Source of the DNA: UBA5972 sp964588725
Lineage (GTDB): Bacteria > Pseudomonadota > Alphaproteobacteria > Rhodobacterales > Rhodobacteraceae
Length of the DNA stretch: 57,714 nucleotides
Assembly (NCBI GenBank): GCA_964588725.1
Contig: CAZPQL010000008.1
Span: 1 to 57,714 of the forward strand
Direction: 5' to 3'
Every line of letters starts with the position of its first letter. Positions within the stretch are counted from its first letter, which is position 1. The position numbers were made by a program, and so were the translations under genes. Of this stretch, positions 36,228 through 43,742 are shown one piece after another. The notes under the pieces were generated by a model. The model was given only the letters and a program-made list of their open reading frames with translations. It made no database searches and was not told the origin of the DNA.

Positions 36228-36500
36228 ATGCCAATCGAACGGAATTTTGAGATCGTTAATGAAAAAGGACTGCACGCACGCGCGTCAGCCCGCTTTGTGG
36301 AAACCGTCGAACAATTTGACGCCAGCGTCTATGTTACACGGGACGGCAATACAACAAGCGGCGACTCTATCATGGGATTGTTGATGCTTGCGGCGTCAAA
36401 AGGCACAAATATTGCGGTGAAAACTGACGGCGTGCAGGCAGAAGCCCTTGCAGATGCGCTGCAGGAATTGATAAGTAACCGCTTTGGAGAGGACGGTTAG
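36228..36500 (+). CDS. ptsH: Phosphocarrier protein HPr
   Basis: Small phosphocarrier of 90 residues. H16 in NEKGLHARASARFVE receives phosphate from enzyme I, and S47 in TTSGDSIMGLLMLAAS corresponds to the serine modified by HPr kinase. Both sites are kept, matching the presence of hprK in the same operon. ATG 36228 is preceded by CAGGACCAAGCCAA; an upstream in-frame start would overlap the EIIA gene. Enzyme I (PtsP or PtsI) must be encoded elsewhere. Confidence 0.95.
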   Translation: MPIERNFEIVNEKGLHARASARFVETVEQFDASVYVTRDGNTTSGDSIMGLLMLAASKGTNIAVKTDGVQAEALADALQELISNRFGEDG

Positions 36501-37392
36501 TCTGGACAAGTTGGCGGGTATAACAGAGCAAAAAACAGCACAATCCGGCGACGAAATCGTCCCGCTGGACGATACCCCGTACAAAGGGCGCAACCTGTCT
36601 TACGCGGGCACATTCACAAATCCGTTTAAGGCGACGCTGATCCGGGCGATAGAGCTTTTGACTGCGAAGCTGCCCTTGCTGGTACTGGTGCGCAAATTTG
36701 AAGCCGCCGGTCAGGTTGGTAGCACTGAATTCTGGAAGCGCGCCATGGATTTGCTCGAGATCGAGCTAACCACCCCGCAGGCGCAAATCGACCTGATACC
36801 AAAATCCGGCCCCGTGGTGATCGTGGCAAACCATCCGCACGGTTTGGTGGACGGGATGATTCTTGCTGAACTTGTACGGCGCGTGCGTCCCGATTTCAAA
36901 ATTCTGACGCGTTCGCTGCTGACGAACGTTCCGGTGATTCAGTATCATATGTTGCCCGTCGCGTTTCCGCACGAACCGGACTCGCTGCGTATGAACATCA
37001 GGATGCGCAAACTGGCTATGGACCATCTGAACGAGGACGGGGTGATTATCCTGTTTCCCGCCGGTCAGGTGGCGACCTCGCCGGGATGGTTCGATGAGGC
37101 TGTCGAGGCCGAATGGTCGGCTTTCACGGCCAAAATGATCCTGAAGAGCCGCGCCAAAGTTGTCCCCATTCGGTTTCCCGGGCAGAACAGCCGCTGGTTC
37201 CAGATGGCCAACCAGTTTTCTGTTACAGTGCGTCAGGGCCTGCTCCTGCACGAAATCAACCACGCACGCCGCAAACCGCAAAGCCCAAAAATCGGGACGC
37301 CGGTGGAGCGCAGCGAAATTGATCCGTGGATGAACGACCCGCGCGGATTCATGGCGCAATTGCGCGAATTGACTTTGGCGCTGAAAGATTAA
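36484..37392 (+). CDS. Lysophospholipid acyltransferase family protein
   Basis: A PlsC-like acyltransferase of up to 302 residues. The catalytic H-x4-D motif is NHPHGLVDG, followed by TRSLLTNVP and the substrate-binding LFPAGQVATSP; a hydrophobic stretch near the N-terminus suggests membrane association. It may acylate phospholipid precursors or a related lipid. The start is doubtful: a TTG at 36484 overlaps HPr by 17 bases, while AGAGGA at 36488-36493 sits eight bases before an in-frame CTG at 36502; a TTG at 36511 also exists. It ends the HPr operon and precedes a composite repeat. Confidence 0.85.
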   Translation: MERTVSLDKLAGITEQKTAQSGDEIVPLDDTPYKGRNLSYAGTFTNPFKATLIRAIELLTAKLPLLVLVRKFEAAGQVGSTEFWKRAMDLLEIELTTPQAQIDLIPKSGPVVIVANHPHGLVDGMILAELVRRVRPDFKILTRSLLTNVPVIQYHMLPVAFPHEPDSLRMNIRMRKLAMDHLNEDGVIILFPAGQVATSPGWFDEAVEAEWSAFTAKMILKSRAKVVPIRFPGQNSRWFQMANQFSVTVRQGLLLHEINHARRKPQSPKIGTPVERSEIDPWMNDPRGFMAQLRELTLALKD

Positions 37393-37465
37393 GCGCGCGC
37401 AACACGCGTTGAAAACTGATGCGCAGCTACACGGTCACGTCTTGGTTTGCGGGTGCGTTATTCCA

Positions 37466-37589
37466 GCGCTTTCAGCTTTGGCGCTAAAGCGCACTCCGAA
37501 AAGTGGGCACCGGTTTTCGGAATAAATTGCGCGCAAGATCAAAAGGATAGAGCCGCTCCGCTGATTCAGATAAAAAGGACGCGGCTCTA
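37466..37589. repeat. Composite palindromic intergenic repeat
   Basis: Three inverted repeats lie in series in the gap between two convergent genes. They are GCGCTTT/AAAGCGC (37466-37472 and 37486-37492), TCCGAAAA/TTTTCGGA (37495-37502 and 37514-37521) around GTGGGCACCGG, and TAGAGCCGC/GCGGCTCTA (37548-37556 and 37581-37589). The core CGAAAAGTGGGCACCGGTTTTCGG resembles a dispersed palindromic element common in Rhizobiales and other alphaproteobacteria, by my recollection. The last arm includes the TAG stop of the 3-hydroxybutyryl-CoA dehydrogenase gene. The hairpins could stop or stabilise transcripts from both sides. Confidence 0.75.
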
Positions 37590-38462
37590 ACGTGTTGGTA
37601 CGGGCGTTTCACCACGGTAGTCGTAAAACCCGCGGCCCGATTTGCGGCCGAGCCAGCCGGCCTCGACGTATTTTGTCAAGAGCGGGCAAGGCCGGTATTT
37701 GGTGTCGGCCAATCCGTCGTGCAGCACATTCATGATCGCAAGACAGGTATCGAGCCCGATAAAATCAGCCAGCTCCAGCGGCCCCATCGGATGGCGCGCC
37801 CCCAGTTTGAGCGAAGTATCAATGCCGGTCACCGATCCAATTCCTTCGTAGAGTGTATAGATAGCCTCGTTGATCATCGGCATCAGGATACGGTTGACGA
37901 TGAATGCCGGAAAATCCTCGGCTGAGGCCGCGACCTTGCCCAGTCTCCCCACTACAGATGCAAGGGTTTTGAATGTCGCCTCGTCGGTGGCAATGCCGCG
38001 AATAAGTTCGACCAGATCCATTACCGGAACCGGATTCATGAAATGAAACCCCATGAATTTTTCGGGCCGGTCGGTTCGTGACGCAAGGCGCGTGATTGAA
38101 ATTGACGACGTATTGGACGTCAAAATGGTTTCGGGTTTCAGGTGTGGCAGCAGATCCTCGAAAATGGCCTGCTTGACGGTCTCGCGTTCGGTGGCTGCCT
38201 CGATGATCAGGTCGCAGTTCCCAAGTTCGGGCAGCGACGTGGTGGTCTTGATTTTGGTCAATGCGGCATCCACCTGATCGGCTGTTGCGCGATCATGCGC
38301 CACCTGTCGCAGCATGTTTTTCTTGATCGTCGCCACAGCGGATTCAAGCGCAGGGCCCGAAATATCGTTTAGCAGCACATCAAATCCGGCCAACGCAAAG
38401 ACATGCGCGATGCCGTTGCCCATTTGTCCGGCACCTATTATTCCAACTGATTCAACGGCCAT
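37587..38462 (-). CDS. hbdA: 3-hydroxybutyryl-CoA dehydrogenase
   Basis: A 291-residue NAD(P)-dependent enzyme that interconverts 3-hydroxybutyryl-CoA and acetoacetyl-CoA. The Rossmann motif VGIIGAGQMGNGIAHV is at the N-terminus, with ATERETVKQAIFEDL, SNTSSISITRLA, MGFHFMNPVPVMDLVE and the C-terminal domain GARHPMGPLELADFIGLD. ATG 38462 follows GGGAATTGGACCTG and is better than an upstream in-frame start at 38531. It lies on the same strand as etfB-etfA but is separated from them by an opposing DUF6473 gene. It can serve butyrate/polyhydroxybutyrate metabolism and fatty acid oxidation. Confidence 0.93.
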   Translation of the reverse strand: MAVESVGIIGAGQMGNGIAHVFALAGFDVLLNDISGPALESAVATIKKNMLRQVAHDRATADQVDAALTKIKTTTSLPELGNCDLIIEAATERETVKQAIFEDLLPHLKPETILTSNTSSISITRLASRTDRPEKFMGFHFMNPVPVMDLVELIRGIATDEATFKTLASVVGRLGKVAASAEDFPAFIVNRILMPMINEAIYTLYEGIGSVTGIDTSLKLGARHPMGPLELADFIGLDTCLAIMNVLHDGLADTKYRPCPLLTKYVEAGWLGRKSGRGFYDYRGETPVPTR

Positions 38463-38623
38463 CAGGTCCAATTCCCTGTTCAATTTCCGCACAATAGGCG
38501 GCGCATCGCGCGCGTTGCAACCCCAATACACCAGAGGGTAGATTCATCAATTTTTAGCATTAGTGTTTTGGCAAGAAATTTGCAGCAGGCTTGTGGCGGG
38601 TGATGAAAGCAAGTGGGTGAATT

Positions 38624-39460
38624 ATGCTGCACAACCGTATTGGCCGCGGTGGGCTGGACTATTGTCTGTTCCAACTGCCAAATTCAAAACTGTCGTTCCG
38701 CGGTCCTGCGCCGGATTTTGGCGGGCGCTACGTGGCGGTTCTGGGATCGTGCGAAACGTTTGGCAAATTTGTGCCAACGCCCTATCCGGCGTTGTTAAGC
38801 CAATCATTGGAAACGCAGTGCGTAAATTTTTCGGCACACAACGCCGGACCCGATTTTTTTCTTGGCGACGCGGCGCTGGTTCATCACTGCAACCAGGCCG
38901 TATTGAATATCGTTTCTGTGACCGGCGCGCTGAATATGTCCAACCGGTTTTTTCAGGTTCATCCACGCCACAATGACCGATACGTGGGCCATTCCAAACC
39001 CCTGACCACGCTTTTTAGAAATCTGGACAGCGGTGATATCCATTTCACCAAACATTTGATGCGTGAACTGCTGGCGCAAGATCCCTTCAAATTCACGATT
39101 GTCGTCGAAGAACTTAAACAGGCGTGGGTCGCACGCATGGTTTCATTGCTGAAAAATATCGAGGGGCCAAAAATCCTGTTGTGGGTTTCTGATCATGTGC
39201 CCCATGACGTCGCCATCCCGGGAGACGATCCCGGCCTGACACGGGCACCTTTGTTTGTAGATCAGGTGATGATGGACAAAATAAGCCCCTATGCCGATCA
39301 GGTCGCGGAATGTGTGTTCAACCGGCATTCCATGAAAAAGAGCCGCCGTGAAATGGTGTATACTGAAGACGAAACCGACGCGGCAGCCGTTTTGCCGGGA
39401 CCGCAAATCCACCAGAAAATCGCTGTGGCGCTGGAAAAAATTGTATCGCCGTACCTGTAG
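38624..39460 (+). CDS. DUF6473 family protein
   Basis: A 278-residue protein that I place in the DUF6473 family of Rhodobacterales, on the basis of LGSCETFGKFVPTPYPALL near residue 40 and NAGPDFFLGD. The GSC motif after a beta strand is reminiscent of SGNH hydrolase or sulfotransferase-like folds, but no catalytic triad can be assigned. It has no signal peptide. It sits between hbdA and etfA on the opposite strand and converges on etfA, with both stop codons in a small hairpin. Function unknown. Confidence 0.78.
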   Translation: MLHNRIGRGGLDYCLFQLPNSKLSFRGPAPDFGGRYVAVLGSCETFGKFVPTPYPALLSQSLETQCVNFSAHNAGPDFFLGDAALVHHCNQAVLNIVSVTGALNMSNRFFQVHPRHNDRYVGHSKPLTTLFRNLDSGDIHFTKHLMRELLAQDPFKFTIVVEELKQAWVARMVSLLKNIEGPKILLWVSDHVPHDVAIPGDDPGLTRAPLFVDQVMMDKISPYADQVAECVFNRHSMKKSRREMVYTEDETDAAAVLPGPQIHQKIAVALEKIVSPYL

Positions 39461-39474
39461 CTGTGTGGCTACAG
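39455..39474. terminator. Hairpin joining convergent stop codons
   Basis: CTGTAGC (39455-39461) and GCTACAG (39468-39474) form a perfect 7-base inverted repeat with a 6-base loop. The TAG stop of the DUF6473 gene is in the left arm and the etfA stop, read on the minus strand, is in the right arm. There is no T-run on either side, so a classic intrinsic terminator is not shown; transcript-end protection is possible. Confidence 0.4.
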
Positions 39475-40395
39475 AGCGTCCGTCAATGCAGGCACCGCGT
39501 CAAACAGATCGGCCACCAGCCCATAATCGGCCACTTGAAAAATCGGCGCTTCTTCGTCTTTGTTGATCGCGACGATCACCTTGCTGTCTTTCATCCCCGC
39601 CAAATGCTGAATGGCACCGGAAATTCCGCACGCGATATAGAGATCAGGCGCGACCACTTTGCCCGTCTGACCTACCTGCCAGTCGTTGGGCGCATAGCCG
39701 CTGTCAACCGCGGCGCGCGATGCACCCACTGCTGCACCCAATTTATCGGCCAGAGCTTCGATGATGGCAAAACTTTCCTCGGATCCCACACCGCGACCAC
39801 CCGACACCACGATTTTGGCTGACGTCAACTCAGGGCGGTCCGAATCCTGCACTTTGTCTTCGACCCACGATGACAGACCGGGATCGCCGGCTGCCGCCGC
39901 TGTTTCCACGGTAGCGGCACCGTTTTCTCCCACTGCATCAAAACCGGCGGTGCGGAATGTGACCACTTTTTTGGCGTCGGAAGACCTGACCGTTTGAATG
40001 GCGTTACCGGCGTAAATGGGCCGCTCGAATGTATTGGCGTCAACAACTGAGGTGACATCTGAAATCACCATGACGTCCAGCAATGCCGCGACGCGCGGCA
40101 GGATATTTTTGGCCGACGTCGTGGCAGGTGCCACGATATGATCGTAATCGCCGGATAATGCCACGACCAAATCTGCGACCGGCTCGGCCAGATTGTTTCC
40201 ATAGGCGGCGTCGTCCGCGCAGAGAACTTTGGTCACGCCATCCATCTTGGCAGCTGTCGATGCGGCGTCGCCACAGCCGCTTGACGCACAAAGCACCGTA
40301 ACGTCGCCCAACGATTTGGCGGCACCCACCGCTTTGGCCGTCTGGTCGATGGAAATCTCACCGCCCAAAACTTCGGCTAACAATAAAACCGCCAT
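39469..40395 (-). CDS. etfA: Electron transfer flavoprotein subunit alpha
   Basis: FAD-carrying subunit of ETF, which accepts electrons from acyl-CoA dehydrogenases and passes them to ETF-ubiquinone oxidoreductase. The C-terminal FAD domain is clear: SGGRGVGSEESF, ASRAAVDSGYAPNDWQVGQTGKVV, CGISGAIQHLAGMKDS and INKDEEAPIFQVADYGLVADLF. The length of 308 residues is normal. Its start codon overlaps the etfB stop by one base. The probable methylsuccinyl-CoA dehydrogenase in this window would be one of its electron donors. Confidence 0.96.
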   Translation of the reverse strand: MAVLLLAEVLGGEISIDQTAKAVGAAKSLGDVTVLCASSGCGDAASTAAKMDGVTKVLCADDAAYGNNLAEPVADLVVALSGDYDHIVAPATTSAKNILPRVAALLDVMVISDVTSVVDANTFERPIYAGNAIQTVRSSDAKKVVTFRTAGFDAVGENGAATVETAAAAGDPGLSSWVEDKVQDSDRPELTSAKIVVSGGRGVGSEESFAIIEALADKLGAAVGASRAAVDSGYAPNDWQVGQTGKVVAPDLYIACGISGAIQHLAGMKDSKVIVAINKDEEAPIFQVADYGLVADLFDAVPALTDAL

Positions 40396-41156
40396 CAGAT
40401 CACCCCCGCTTCGTCTTTTAATTTCGCAACCAGTTCGGCCACGTCGGCCACAATGACACCAGCGGCACGCCCCGCAGGTTCAACCGTCGTGACGATCTCA
40501 AGGCGCGGTGCAATATCTACGCCTAAGTCATTGGGCGTTTTGATATCCAGTTGTTTGCGCTTGGCTTTCATGATGTTGGGAAGCGACGCATAGCGCGGTT
40601 CATTCAGGCGCAAATCCACGGTCACAATTGTGGGCATCGTAACCATGATGGTTTGTAAGCCGCCGTCCACTTCGCGCGTGACGACGGCGTTGTCGCCGTC
40701 GATATTCAATTTTGACGCGAAGGTGCCCTGCGACCAGCCCAGCAACGCCGCCAACATCTGGCCGGTGGCATTCATATCATTATCGATGGATTGCTTACCG
40801 CAAATCACTAATCCCGGGGCTTCGTCATCAACAACAGCCTTGAGCAATTTAGCCACCGCAAGTGGTTCGGTGTCGTTGTGCACGTCGTCGGTTGCGTCGA
40901 TCAGAATGGCACGATCCGCGCCCATGGCCAGCGCCGTGCGCAGGGTTTCCTGCGACTTCTTTTCGCCGATCGAAACTGCAATGATTTCCTCGACCTTGCC
41001 TGCTTCTTTCAGCTGAATGGCCTGTTCGACCGCAATCTCGTCAAAAGGATTCATGGACATTTTTACGTTGGCCAGATCGACGCCGCTGCCGTCTGCTTTC
41101 ACACGGACTTTGACGTTATAGTCGATCACACGTTTGACGGGCACCAACACCTTCAT
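40395..41156 (-). CDS. etfB: Electron transfer flavoprotein subunit beta
   Basis: Partner of EtfA, 253 residues. Typical features are MKVLVPVKRVIDYNVKV at the start, NPFDEIAVEQAIQLKEAG, the AMP-binding CGKQSIDNDMNATGQMLAALLG and VTREVDGGLQTI. A ribosome site (AAAGGAGAAACGCGAT) lies just before the ATG at 41156. It is the first gene of the etfB-etfA pair. The gap upstream is 275 bases and ends at a truncated gene on the opposite strand. Confidence 0.96.
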   Translation of the reverse strand: MKVLVPVKRVIDYNVKVRVKADGSGVDLANVKMSMNPFDEIAVEQAIQLKEAGKVEEIIAVSIGEKKSQETLRTALAMGADRAILIDATDDVHNDTEPLAVAKLLKAVVDDEAPGLVICGKQSIDNDMNATGQMLAALLGWSQGTFASKLNIDGDNAVVTREVDGGLQTIMVTMPTIVTVDLRLNEPRYASLPNIMKAKRKQLDIKTPNDLGVDIAPRLEIVTTVEPAGRAAGVIVADVAELVAKLKDEAGVI

Positions 41157-41431
41157 ATCGCGTTTCTCCTTTGGGGTGGTCCTGGATCAACCAAGCACCG
41201 CTTCGAATCATTCTTGGATGATCTACTGAATAGGGTTGCAGTTTTGTAGGTCTAAATCGACAGCGAACAGGCATTTAACGTCGCGTTCCAATTGGTTTTT
41301 GATTGCTTGGTACAATTCAATTCAATTTCGAGTCCTTGGGAGTTCACAATTTTGACAACGTGCCAATACTGTCTCGCATCTGTAGTCGCTACTGGGATTA
41401 GGTTGACCCGGAAACTGACTCTGGGGACAAA

Positions 41432-41971
41432 ATGACAAATACGTTTGATTTAATGGTTATTGGCGCCGGAACCGGTGGCACGGGTGTGGCCCACATGTGC
41501 GCGTCTGCCGGCTGGAACGTGGCAATCGTGGACGAACTGCCCTACGGCGGTACATGTGCCTTGCGCGGGTGTGATCCCAAAAAAATGTTGGTCGCTGTCA
41601 CCGAAGGCGTGGCTTGGGTTCATCGGATGGACGGGCGCGGCCTGCGCACCGAAAACGCATCCACAGACTGGCAACAGATGAATGCTTTCAAACGCACATT
41701 TACCGACAGAATGCCGGGAGCCATAGAAGGCGGATTGTCAAAGGCGGGACTTTCAACTTTGCACGGAGCGGCGCAGTTTGTGCGGGCCGGAGTGCTGCAG
41801 GTTGCAGGAAAAGAATACCAAAGTCGATATTTTCACATCGCCACCGGCGCGACCCCGGTTACGCTGGGAATTGAGGGCGAAGACTTGATTACCACAAGCA
41901 CCGGCTATCTTGAGCGCACCGAAAACGCGGACAATGTGGTGTTTATCGGCGGCGGATTCATTGCGATGGCT
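41432..41971 (+). pseudogene. Truncated pyridine nucleotide-disulfide oxidoreductase
   Basis: The first 179 or so codons encode the FAD domain of a glutathione-reductase-like flavoprotein: MVIGAGTGGTGVAHMCASAG at the N-terminus, the redox disulfide C42/C47 in GGTCALRGCDPKK, and IATGATPV. Similarity stops inside the second dinucleotide motif (VVFIGGGFIAM), where the NAD-binding and dimerisation domains should follow. The frame stays open to 42466, but beyond 41971 it reads the antisense of the adenosyltransferase and is not protein-like. A good ribosome site (GGGGACAAA) precedes the ATG. About 270 codons have been lost, so a working enzyme is unlikely. Confidence 0.85.
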
Positions 41972-41994
41972 GGTCACGCGACCAAAAAAGCGCC

Positions 41995-42567
41995 TTACCG
42001 GTTAGCCCCGGGTACCCACAAAACGTCGTCAGCGCCGTTTCTGTTGGCCACGCGCGAGGCCACGAAAAACCAGTCGGAAACGCGGTTCAGATATTTGATC
42101 ACCACTCGATTGACCGGTTCTGAGTCCGCCAGTTCAACCACAAGCCGTTCTGCGCGACGCGACACAGTCCGACAAAGATGCAGATGCGCCGCCAACGCCG
42201 ATCCTCCGGGCAAGACGAAGCTGCGCAAAGCCGACAGGCCGGCGTTCATGGTGTCGATTTCGGCTTCCAGCCGGTCCACCTGTGCCTGCGAAACCCTTAG
42301 CGGCGGGTATTCGGCCAACGCATCGTTGTCGATATCCGGGCGACACAGATCGGCACCTAAATCAAAAAGATCGTTCTGGATGCGCGCCAAACCTTCGTCC
42401 AGCAATCCTTCGGTCGTCAATCGTGCCAGCCCCACTGTGGCATTCGTCTCGTCAACGGTTCCGTAGGCGGAAACACGCAGCGACTGTTTGGCCACGCGGT
42501 TGCCGTCACCCAGCGCTGTTTCGCCCGTGTCGCCGCCCCGCGTGTAAATCTTATTCAGCGTAACCAT
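41995..42567 (-). CDS. pduO: ATP:cob(I)alamin adenosyltransferase, PduO type
   Basis: Transfers the adenosyl group of ATP to cob(I)alamin to make coenzyme B12. The PduO/MMAB signature YTRGGDTGETALGDG is near residue 8, with AYGTVDETNA, FDLGADL and the C-terminal RRAERLVVEL and KYLNRVSDWFFVASR. The protein has 190 residues. ATG 42567 is preceded by GTCAGGGAGGCTGAC, a strong site, and lies one base after the stop of the small membrane protein gene. Adenosylcobalamin is needed by ethylmalonyl-CoA and methylmalonyl-CoA mutases, which fits the nearby acyl-CoA genes. Confidence 0.93.
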   Translation of the reverse strand: MVTLNKIYTRGGDTGETALGDGNRVAKQSLRVSAYGTVDETNATVGLARLTTEGLLDEGLARIQNDLFDLGADLCRPDIDNDALAEYPPLRVSQAQVDRLEAEIDTMNAGLSALRSFVLPGGSALAAHLHLCRTVSRRAERLVVELADSEPVNRVVIKYLNRVSDWFFVASRVANRNGADDVLWVPGANR

Positions 42568-42568
42568 G

Positions 42569-42775
42569 TCAGCCTCCCTGACGGCGAAAAAACACAAAAA
42601 CCAGAATCAGGATCACCGCAAAAAGTTGCGCGGCAAGACGTGCCCGCATGATTTTATTGGCGTTTTTACGGTTGAATTCACCGCCTCTGGTGAAACTCAC
42701 AAGACCGAAAATCAAGATCCCCAGTACCAGCAGAATTGAGGCAGCAACAACGTAAAAAAGCGGATCACCGCGCAT
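42569..42775 (-). CDS. HIG1-domain/twin transmembrane small protein
   Basis: A 68-residue protein with two membrane segments, VVAASILLVLGILIFGLVSF (about 9-28) and LAAQLFAVILILVFVFF (about 47-63), joined by a polar loop with RKNANKIMRARL. This matches the small twin-transmembrane, HIG1-like proteins of alphaproteobacteria, relatives of factors that associate with cytochrome c oxidase; a role in respiration is possible but not shown. It is coupled to the adenosyltransferase gene downstream with a one-base gap. Confidence 0.85.
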   Translation of the reverse strand: MRGDPLFYVVAASILLVLGILIFGLVSFTRGGEFNRKNANKIMRARLAAQLFAVILILVFVFFRRQGG

Positions 42776-42797
42776 GGAGGAACCTTTTTGTGTGTGT

Positions 42798-43631
42798 CTA
42801 TCCCCTGGACAGGATCATGTCTGCCAACCGCGTTGGCAAGAGCCGCCTGCAAATATCGGCAATATAAGTGGGTGTGGTGACAAAATACCGCGCGCGCGGA
42901 CGCTTGGATTCAAGCGCGTGGATCAGCTTTCTGGTCACAGCGGAGGCCGGCAGTTCGAAGGCATCCTTTTTTTCGCTGGCGGCGTTGAGACGCGGTATCA
43001 GCTTGTCGCGGTATAAATCGCTTAGGGCAGAGGTTTCCCAGTTGATCCATTTTTCAAATTCTTTGCGGGCATTGATGCGAAAATCGGTGGCAATCGGCCC
43101 CGGTTCGATCAGGATAACGTCGATGCCACTGGTGCGCAGCTCCATTCGAAGCGCGTCGCTGATCCCTTCAAGCGCGTATTTCGTGGCCACATAGGCACCG
43201 CGCCACGGAGACGATACAAAGCCCAGAACAGACGAACACTGAACGATCCGGCCGTATCCCTGTGCGCGCATTGTCGGGATCAGCCGGTTTGTCAGATCAA
43301 CGTGACCAATCAAATTGTCCTCGAATATGGCGCGCAGGGCGTCGCGTGGCAGATCCTCGACCGCGCCGGGGATTGCGTAGGCGCCGTTGTTGAACAGCGC
43401 ATCTAGCCTGCCACCCGTGCGTTCATTGACTGTGGCGACTGCGGCGGCGATTGACGCTGCGTCGCCGTAGTCCAGGGTGAAACTATCCAGACCCTGACCA
43501 CGCAAACGGGCACAATCTGCCTCGCTGCGACAGGTCGCGAACACCTGCCAGCCGCGCGCGTGCAAGGTGAGCGCCGCGTCGTAACCGATGCCGCTGGAAC
43601 AGCCGGTGATAAGAATAGATTTTTTTGTCAC
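42798..43631 (-). CDS. Short-chain dehydrogenase/reductase
   Basis: A classical SDR of 277 residues. The cofactor motif ILITGCSSGIG is at the N-terminus, followed by FNNGAYAIPG, the catalytic serine in VQCSSVLGF and the YVATK active site; IEPGPIATDF follows. The C-terminal extension (TPTYIADICRRLLPTRLADMIL) is hydrophobic. I start it at GTG 43631, after ACGGGGCAATTGCG. The same frame remains open far upstream, but that part is antisense to parC and not SDR-like. Substrate unknown. It is divergent from parC. Confidence 0.9.
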   Translation of the reverse strand: MTKKSILITGCSSGIGYDAALTLHARGWQVFATCRSEADCARLRGQGLDSFTLDYGDAASIAAAVATVNERTGGRLDALFNNGAYAIPGAVEDLPRDALRAIFEDNLIGHVDLTNRLIPTMRAQGYGRIVQCSSVLGFVSSPWRGAYVATKYALEGISDALRMELRTSGIDVILIEPGPIATDFRINARKEFEKWINWETSALSDLYRDKLIPRLNAASEKKDAFELPASAVTRKLIHALESKRPRARYFVTTPTYIADICRRLLPTRLADMILSRG

Positions 43632-43742
43632 CGCAATTGCCCCGTCGCAGGTATCAGGTTTCTTAGCGGCGCTTAGTGCGCCCGGCAAGCCCCGCGCTTT
43701 TGCCACTGGACGCGATTTGGCACCCAAGCTATCACCACGCGC

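Noticed and set aside
41972..42466. Continuation of the disulfide reductase frame
   Set aside because: From 41995 it is antisense to the adenosyltransferase gene, whose sequence and ending are normal; Ser/Arg-rich translation shows no NAD-binding or dimerisation domain.
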